Below, piece after piece: positions 6,285 through 10,482 of a DNA stretch of 10,482 bases. The stretch spans positions 1-10,482 of the forward strand of contig CAJLXA010000054.1 in assembly GCA_905210485.1 (NCBI GenBank), read 5' to 3'. Position 1 is the stretch's first letter. Every line of letters starts with the position of its first letter. This DNA comes from an uncultured Eubacteriales bacterium (GTDB lineage: Bacteria; Bacillota; Clostridia; Oscillospirales; CAG-272). The notes under the pieces were generated by a model. That model saw nothing but the letters and a program-made list of their open reading frames with translations. It did no database searches and was not told where the DNA came from. Position numbers and translations under genes: made by a program.

Positions 6285-6626
6285 ATGGATAAAATCCAGG
6301 CTTTTGTCAATGAGCAGCTTAAGACCGATCTTCCCAAGTTTGAAGTCGGCGACACCGTTGTGGTTCACAACAAGATTAAGGAAGGTTCGAAAGAGAGAAT
6401 TCAGCTTTTCGAAGGTACCGTTATCGCAAAGCGTAACGGCGGCATTTCCGAGACCTTTACCGTAAGACGTGTTGCTTACGGATGCGGTGTTGAAAAAACC
6501 TTCCCGCTCCATTCGCCCAATGTAGCGAAAGTCGTCGTCGTCCGCGAAGGCCGCGTACGCCGTGCGAAACTCTTCTACCTGCGCGATCGCGTCGGTAAGA
6601 GCGCCAAGGTTAAAGAGAAGATCTGA
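6285..6626 (+). CDS. rplS: 50S ribosomal protein bL19
   Basis: The 113-residue protein matches bL19 along its whole length. It has the N-terminal helix, the FEVGDTVVV strand (19-27), the basic KEGSKERIQLFEG stretch (32-44), TFTVRRVAYGCGVEKTFPLHSP (58-79) and the C-terminal RRAKLFYLRDRVGKSAKV (92-109). bL19 lies at the interface of the large and small ribosomal subunits. AGGAGG at 6271-6276, eight bases before the ATG, fixes the start; an in-frame codon at 6258 gives a nine-residue extension not seen in the family. The gene points away from lepB, whereas in many Firmicutes rplS and lepB or rbgA run in the same direction. The trmD and rimM genes that often precede rplS are absent here. Confidence 0.97.
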   Translation: MDKIQAFVNEQLKTDLPKFEVGDTVVVHNKIKEGSKERIQLFEGTVIAKRNGGISETFTVRRVAYGCGVEKTFPLHSPNVAKVVVVREGRVRRAKLFYLRDRVGKSAKVKEKI

Positions 6627-6727
6627 TCTTCTCGCTCCACGGTTCGGGAAAATGAGTTGCTACGGCAACTGAAGAGGCTGTCTTGAGAGAGACGGCGAAC
6701 GTAAGACGCGCGGCGATTTTTTCGCCG
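6615..6727 (+). ncRNA. Hairpin-rich 3' region of the rplS transcript (candidate structured RNA)
   Basis: Four perfect or near-perfect stems follow one another. GAGAAGA/TCTTCTC (6615-6633) spans the rplS stop. AGTTGC/GCAACT (6655-6670) closes a TACG loop, one of the extra-stable tetraloops as C-UACG-G. GCTGTCT/AGACGGC (6677-6696) has 7 bp with one G-T pair. CGGCGA/TCGCCG (6711-6727) has a five-T loop. GTTCG (6642-6646) could also pair with CGAAC (6696-6700), competing at its edge with the third stem, to enclose the middle two. No coding sequence is supported, and I recognise no known RNA family. Whether this is more than a folded 3' UTR is unknown. Confidence 0.3.
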
Positions 6728-6742
6728 GCGAAAACGAAAAAG

Positions 6743-6779
6743 CGGGCACAGAGACCGATTCCCGGTATCTGTGTGCCCG
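6743..6779. terminator. Probable bidirectional terminator between rplS and the HIT gene
   Basis: The stem is CGGGCAC/GTGCCCG (6743-6749 with 6773-6779), continued inside by AGA/TCT and ACCG/CGGT with a two-base bulge and one mismatch. Read on the minus strand it is followed at once by CTTTTTCGTTTTC, a good T-tract for ending the HIT transcript. On the plus strand the T-run (GTTTTT) comes seven bases after the stem, so termination of rplS is less certain. The rest of 6627-6835, about 200 bases, holds no gene. Confidence 0.75.
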
Positions 6780-6835
6780 TCATTCGTTTTTCGGTTTCTT
6801 TTGTTCGGCGGCGCTCGGAGACGGCCTTTTTCCGT

Positions 6836-7174
6836 TCAACCCATACTTTCGGGGAGTTTTTTTCCGCCGAGCAGATGAAAGTGCAGATGCATAACGCTTT
6901 GGCAGCCGTCCTCTCCGCAATTGGTGATGACGCGGTATCCGTTTTTAAGGCCGGCTATGGCGGCAATTTTCGGAATTGCGGCAAAAACGGCGGAAACGGC
7001 GTCCGCATTGTCCGGATTCACATCGTTCGCCGAAGCGATATGCGTTTTCGGCACGATAAGAATGTGCACCGGCGCCATCGGATGTATGTCGCGGAAAGCG
7101 TACACCTTTTCATCTTCATACACTTTTTCGGACGGAATTTCTCCCGTAATGATTTTACAGAAAAGACAGTCCAT
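6836..7174 (-). CDS. HIT family nucleotide hydrolase (Hint-like)
   Basis: The 112-residue protein is a typical small histidine-triad protein. It starts MDCLFCKI, with a C-x-x-C pair (Cys3, Cys6) that in some relatives helps bind zinc. It has the VYAFRDIHPMAPVHILIVPK core (24-43) and ends with the triad HLHFHLL (96-102), in which His98 is the expected nucleophile, followed by GG. Enzymes of this family hydrolyse purine nucleoside phosphoramidates and related adenylylated compounds in the cytosol; the physiological substrate is generally unclear. The ATG at 7174 has GAGG eight bases upstream. An in-frame codon at 7198 would add eight residues not seen in the family. The gene converges on rplS and is divergent from the methyltransferase gene, with its own promoter. 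Confidence 0.94.
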   Translation of the reverse strand: MDCLFCKIITGEIPSEKVYEDEKVYAFRDIHPMAPVHILIVPKTHIASANDVNPDNADAVSAVFAAIPKIAAIAGLKNGYRVITNCGEDGCQSVMHLHFHLLGGKKLPESMG

Positions 7175-7238
7175 GATTATTACCTCACTGAAATTCAATT
7201 TATGACAGCCGCGGAATATGTCCGTACGGCTTAAAATG

Positions 7239-7267
7239 AGTATACCATTTCAACGTTGAAAATGCAA
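7239..7267 (-). promoter_or_regulatory. Sigma-A promoter for the HIT gene
   Basis: On the minus strand, TTGCAT (7262-7267) and TATACT (7239-7244) are exactly 17 bases apart, and TGG before the -10 box gives an extended -10. Transcription should start near 7232, leaving about 58 bases before the HIT start. That leader contains a weak stem-loop built from AGCCG (7208-7212) and CGGCT (7227-7231) with an inner GGA/TCC. No clear promoter was found for the plus-strand methyltransferase gene in the same gap. Confidence 0.7.
7248..7261. repeat. Operator-like palindrome inside the HIT promoter
   Basis: TTTCAACGTTGAAA is a perfect 14-base palindrome. It fills most of the 17-base spacer between the -35 and -10 boxes of the HIT promoter, a classic repressor position. 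It lies about 24 bases before the divergent methyltransferase start, so one regulator could affect both genes. The binding protein is unknown. Confidence 0.5.
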
Positions 7268-7284
7268 GAGAAAGGAGAAAAAAC

Positions 7285-8409
7285 ATGACGGAAATCTTAT
7301 CTTTACCGGATTATCCCGCTACCGATGACGTTTTTTCACGCCTTGTACGCGAAACGCGCCCGATCGTTGTTTACGGTATGGGAAACGGCGCGGATAAGTT
7401 GCTTGCGCGTTTCCGGGAGTACGGCATTACCGTGGCAGATTTTTTTGCAAGCGACGGTTTCGTGCGCGGACATTCCTTTCACGGTAAACGCGTTCTCTCG
7501 TTTGCGGAAATCCGGGATAAATACCCGGAATTCTGCATTGTCCTTTCTTTTGCGACCAATCGCGAAGACGTGCTGATGTATCTTTTGGATCTTGACCGGC
7601 GTTACGGTATGGTTATGCCCGATCTGCCCGTTGCCGGAGACGATACGTTCAATGCGGCTTATTATAATGCGCATTTTTCCGACATTGTCCGCGCGTATGA
7701 CCTTTTGGCGGACGATGAATCCCGCGCGCTCTATTCTTCCGTTCTTCATTATAAACTCAGTGGCAATATCCGCTATCTTTCGGAGCATACGGTTTCTCCC
7801 GCCGATTGTTATGCGCTTTTTCCGACGGAAGAACTGAAAACAGTGATCGACTGCGGGGCATATAACGGAGATACCGTGCGCGAGTTTTTAAGCATAAATC
7901 CGTCGGCGGAACATATTTATGCTATAGAGCCGGATGAGAAAAATCTGAAAAAACTCTGCCGCTATCTGGAGGAAAACGACCTTTCCGACAGGGTGACGGC
8001 GGTTGGCGCGGCGGTGTCGTCACACAGCGGCACCGGAATCTTTGCCTCCGGCGGCAACCGCAATTCCACATTGTTCTGCGGTTCATATCAGAATAAGGAA
8101 CGGGCGGTGCCCCTCATTACGGTTGACAGTTTATCGGAAAACATACATACAGACTATCTGAAGTATGATGTCGAAGGGGCGGAAGCGGAAGCGCTCCGCG
8201 GTTCGGAAAATACCGTACGCCGCGACAGACCGTGCATCACGCTTTCGGCATATCATCGGAACGAAGATATTTTCGCGCTTCCTTTACAGCTTCATGCCAT
8301 GGCGGACGACTATTTGTTCTACTATCGCCGTACGGCCTGTCTTCCGGCGTGGGAACTGCGGCTTATTGCCGTCCCGAAAGAAAAAATCCGACAGAAAAGG
8401 GAAGTATAA
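7285..8409 (+). CDS. FkbM family SAM-dependent methyltransferase with N-terminal Rossmann-like domain
   Basis: The 374-residue protein has two parts. Residues 27-120 begin with VVYGMGNGADKLL (28-40), a glycine-rich nucleotide-binding-like loop, and resemble the Rossmann-like domain found in some sugar- and glycan-modifying proteins. Residues 185-365 are an FkbM-type methyltransferase: the SAM motif VIDCGAYNGDT (187-197), YAIEPD (212-217), and YLKYDVEGAE (291-300), the family signature. FkbM enzymes methylate hydroxyl groups on sugars or polyketides, but the substrate here cannot be told. No signal peptide is seen. AAAGGAG lies seven bases before the ATG. The stop codon is followed immediately by the ATG of the U32 gene, so the two are probably co-translated. 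The link to uppP two genes on allows a cell-envelope glycan substrate as a guess. Confidence 0.85.
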   Translation: MTEILSLPDYPATDDVFSRLVRETRPIVVYGMGNGADKLLARFREYGITVADFFASDGFVRGHSFHGKRVLSFAEIRDKYPEFCIVLSFATNREDVLMYLLDLDRRYGMVMPDLPVAGDDTFNAAYYNAHFSDIVRAYDLLADDESRALYSSVLHYKLSGNIRYLSEHTVSPADCYALFPTEELKTVIDCGAYNGDTVREFLSINPSAEHIYAIEPDEKNLKKLCRYLEENDLSDRVTAVGAAVSSHSGTGIFASGGNRNSTLFCGSYQNKERAVPLITVDSLSENIHTDYLKYDVEGAEAEALRGSENTVRRDRPCITLSAYHRNEDIFALPLQLHAMADDYLFYYRRTACLPAWELRLIAVPKEKIRQKREV

Positions 8410-9645
8410 ATGCCTGAACTTTTATCGCCCGCGGGCAATTTTGAAAAACTGAAAGCGGCCATTCGTTACGGCGCGGACGCCGTATATCTATCGGGAAAAC
8501 GGTTCGGCATGCGGGCCGCGGCCGGAAATTTCAACAATGAAGAACTGAAAGCGGCGGTAGAATATGCCCACGCGAATCATGTCCGCGTATATGTGACCCT
8601 GAATGTTATGCCGCGCACGTCCGAATACGATGATCTGCTCATCTATATACGGTATCTCCATGAGATCGGCGCCGACGCGGCGATCGTTTCCGACATCGGC
8701 GTTCTTGCTCTGATCCGTGAAAACGTGCCGGATCTTGAAGTGCACATATCCACACAGGCATCGGCAGTCAGTGCCGCTACCTGTCGCGCGTATCATGCAT
8801 TGGGAGCAAAACGCGTGGTGCTGGCGCGGGAACTGACGCTTCGGGAGATTGCGGAAATTCGCCGCGATACGCCGCGTTCTTTGGAACTGGAAGCGTTTGT
8901 TCACGGCTCCATGTGCATCGCATACAGCGGCCGTTGCCTTCTTTCCCAGCATTTCACGGAGCGTGACGCCAATCGCGGCATGTGCACGCAACCGTGCCGC
9001 TGGAATTACCGTGTTCGCAATGCGGTATACGAACTTGTCGAAGAAAAACGTCCGGATATGCCGATTCCGATAACGGAAGACGGCGGAGAAACGTTTATCA
9101 TGAGTTCAAAAGATATGTGCATGATCGAGCATATACCCGAGCTTATGGAATCCGGACTTGACAGTTTCAAAATCGAGGGGCGCATGAAAAGCGCCTACTA
9201 TACCGCCGTTGTCACCAACACTTACCGCATGGCGATGGACGCATACAGCCGTTCGCCGCAGAATTATTGCTTTTTGCCGGCTTACGGGAGGGAACTGTCG
9301 AGTGTAAGTCACCGCGAATATGATACAGGTTTCTACTTTTCCGACAGTCATACCGACGCCAAATCGACATCCGACACGGGATATTTGCGTGAAAAAGCAT
9401 TTCTCGCCGTCATACTGTCCTATGATGAAAAAAACAAACGTGCTTTGTGCCGTCAGAAAAACAAAATGACGGAGGGTGAAAATATTGAACTATTGGTTCC
9501 CGGAAATATCGGTATGCCCCTGACGGTTTCGGGTCTCACCGATACGGAAGGAAATCCGATTTCCGATACGCGACACCCGGAAATGCAGTTCTGCATGGAT
9601 ATGCCGTATGCGGCAAATCCAGGAGATATACTGCGCGGGGGATAA
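8410..9645 (+). CDS. trhP: Peptidase U32 family protein, probable tRNA 5-hydroxyuridine synthesis protein TrhP
   Basis: The 411-residue protein opens with the U32 signature PELLSPAGNFEKLKAAI and GADAVYL (22-27). It carries the diagnostic block EAFVHGSMCIAYSGRCLLS (161-179), then RGMCTQPCRW (189-198) and SSKDMC (232-237). Cys169, Cys176, Cys192 and Cys237 fit the four iron-sulfur ligands known in U32 relatives such as UbiU; Cys196 is an extra one. Despite the name, members are not proven peptidases. TrhP proteins (E. coli YegQ, B. subtilis YrrN/YrrO) take part in prephenate-dependent hydroxylation of uridine 34 in tRNA. The length and the C-terminal extension match the long TrhP form, so this role is likely but not certain. 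GGGA lies in the end of the preceding gene, with no gap between stop and start. uppP follows after nine bases. Confidence 0.85.
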   Translation: MPELLSPAGNFEKLKAAIRYGADAVYLSGKRFGMRAAAGNFNNEELKAAVEYAHANHVRVYVTLNVMPRTSEYDDLLIYIRYLHEIGADAAIVSDIGVLALIRENVPDLEVHISTQASAVSAATCRAYHALGAKRVVLARELTLREIAEIRRDTPRSLELEAFVHGSMCIAYSGRCLLSQHFTERDANRGMCTQPCRWNYRVRNAVYELVEEKRPDMPIPITEDGGETFIMSSKDMCMIEHIPELMESGLDSFKIEGRMKSAYYTAVVTNTYRMAMDAYSRSPQNYCFLPAYGRELSSVSHREYDTGFYFSDSHTDAKSTSDTGYLREKAFLAVILSYDEKNKRALCRQKNKMTEGENIELLVPGNIGMPLTVSGLTDTEGNPISDTRHPEMQFCMDMPYAANPGDILRGG

Positions 9646-9654
9646 GGAGGCAAC

Positions 9655-10473
9655 TTGCGGGAAACGATCAAGGCATTACTTCTCGGACTTTTGCAGGGAA
9701 TTACGGAATGGTTACCCGTCAGCAGTACGGGGCATATGCTTCTTTTCAATACATTCTTTCCGATGGACGTCTCCGAAGAGTTTCTTTCATTGTTTCTCGT
9801 AGTGATTCAGCTTTTTTCCGTATTTGCCGTCGTGCTCTATTATCGTCGCAGGCTTTTTCCGCCGATGCGCGGCAAAACAAAAGCCGAAAAGAAAAAATAT
9901 GTTCATCTTTGCCGCAATATTCTTATCGGTATTCTGCCTGCCGCTGTAGCCGGTTTTTTTCTTGACGATCTGATTGAACGGGTATGTTATCGCCCCGAGA
10001 TCATTGCTTCGGCTTTGATTCTGTTCGGCGTAATCTTCCTGTTTCTTGACAAAAAGTCAAAAAAGCCATTGTATACCTCGGCAGAAGATCTGAGCGCGGG
10101 TTCATCATTTCTTGTAGGCATATTTCAGACAATGGCGCTTATTCCGGGTGTTTCCCGTTCGGGCGCAACCATGGTCGGCGGCATACAGGCCGGTGCCACG
10201 CGCGAGACCACGGCCGAATTTTCCTTTTTCCTATCGATTCCCGTCATGATAGGAGCTTCGGGATTGCGGGCGGTAAAATACTTTCTGACGGGGGATCGTC
10301 TGACAACGCAGGAGATTTTCCTGTTGGCGGTCGGCGGTATCACCGCCTTTCTCGTTTCGCTTGTCACGGTACGCTTTCTATTGGATTTTGTGAAAAAACA
10401 CGGTTTCTTTGCGTTTGGCGTTTACCGTATTCTTCTCGGATTTCTGGTTTTCATCTTGTTTCTGCTTATATAA
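9655..10473 (+). CDS. uppP: Undecaprenyl-diphosphatase (BacA/UppP)
   Basis: The 272-residue protein is an integral membrane phosphatase that recycles undecaprenyl diphosphate to undecaprenyl phosphate, the carrier for peptidoglycan and other wall polymers; its overexpression gives bacitracin resistance. It shows LQGITEWLPVSSTGHM (13-28, with Glu18 and His27) and PGVSRSGAT (164-172, with Arg168), the two active-site motifs, and about seven or eight hydrophobic segments. A glutamine occupies the position of the first motif glutamate of E. coli (Q14); I believe this is common in Gram-positive enzymes. The start is a TTG at 9655 with a strong AAGGAGG (9644-9650) only four bases upstream. No ATG lies at a sensible place. 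The gene follows trhP by nine bases and ends just before the window edge. Confidence 0.95.
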   Translation: MRETIKALLLGLLQGITEWLPVSSTGHMLLFNTFFPMDVSEEFLSLFLVVIQLFSVFAVVLYYRRRLFPPMRGKTKAEKKKYVHLCRNILIGILPAAVAGFFLDDLIERVCYRPEIIASALILFGVIFLFLDKKSKKPLYTSAEDLSAGSSFLVGIFQTMALIPGVSRSGATMVGGIQAGATRETTAEFSFFLSIPVMIGASGLRAVKYFLTGDRLTTQEIFLLAVGGITAFLVSLVTVRFLLDFVKKHGFFAFGVYRILLGFLVFILFLLI

Positions 10474-10482
10474 AAAGCGGCG

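Noticed and set aside
6195..6512. A 105-codon minus-strand frame opposite rplS
   Set aside because: It is antisense to bL19 and its leader; there is no start signal and rplS is unambiguous.
6683..7234. A plus-strand frame of 183 codons across the rplS-HIT intergenic region
   Set aside because: It runs through the terminator hairpin and antisense to the HIT gene, lacks a ribosome binding site and has no family features.
1..10482. CRISPR arrays, tRNA or rRNA genes, insertion sequences, toxin-antitoxin or defence genes
   Set aside because: No regularly spaced repeats, cloverleaf sequences, transposase motifs or terminal repeats were seen on either strand; every large frame is accounted for by a housekeeping gene.

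Overview
The window looks like ordinary chromosomal housekeeping DNA from a low-to-mid GC Gram-positive bacterium, most likely a member of the Clostridia. The clues are strong AGGAGG-type ribosome binding sites, sigma-A promoters with extended -10 boxes, a DUF1540 mini-protein, a TTG start, and the linked set lepB, rbgA (ylqF), rnhB and yraN next to rplS, which is a typical Firmicute arrangement. Species cannot be read from this sequence alone. No mobile element, CRISPR array, tRNA, rRNA or phage gene was seen.

Layout. On the left, a metallophosphoesterase on the minus strand runs off the left edge. It is divergent from a small cysteine-rich DUF1540 gene (755-949, plus). DUF1540 converges stop-to-stop, with no base between, on a long minus-strand gene train running from 5887 down to 950: lepB (signal peptidase I), rbgA/ylqF (50S assembly GTPase), rnhB (RNase HII), yraN (UPF0102 nuclease-like), an M19 dipeptidase and thrC (threonine synthase). 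The first four are tightly packed or overlapping. A well-formed sigma-A promoter (5996-6024) lies upstream of lepB.

A gene-free region of about 400 bases (5888-6284) holds this promoter, an AT-rich spacer with a 9-bp inverted repeat, and a divergent promoter for rplS (ribosomal protein bL19) with a structured leader. rplS ends in a run of five local hairpins, the last of which is a probable two-way terminator shared with a convergent HIT-family hydrolase gene (6836-7174, minus). The HIT promoter has a perfect 14-bp palindrome inside its -35/-10 spacer.

On the right, three plus-strand genes form a compact unit: a two-domain FkbM-type methyltransferase (7285-8409), a U32-family protein resembling the tRNA hydroxylation protein TrhP (8410-9645), and undecaprenyl-diphosphatase uppP (9655-10473, TTG start).

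The genes serve protein export, ribosome assembly and translation, RNA/DNA hybrid removal, cell-wall lipid recycling and amino-acid or peptide metabolism. No clearly new biological system was found. The points most worth a second look are a non-canonical G4 motif in RbgA, operator-like palindromes at the HIT and lepB promoters, the hairpin-rich 3' region of rplS, a possible self-regulating rplS leader, the link between an FkbM methyltransferase and a TrhP-like gene, and a strand-biased excess of the word TTTTCCG.
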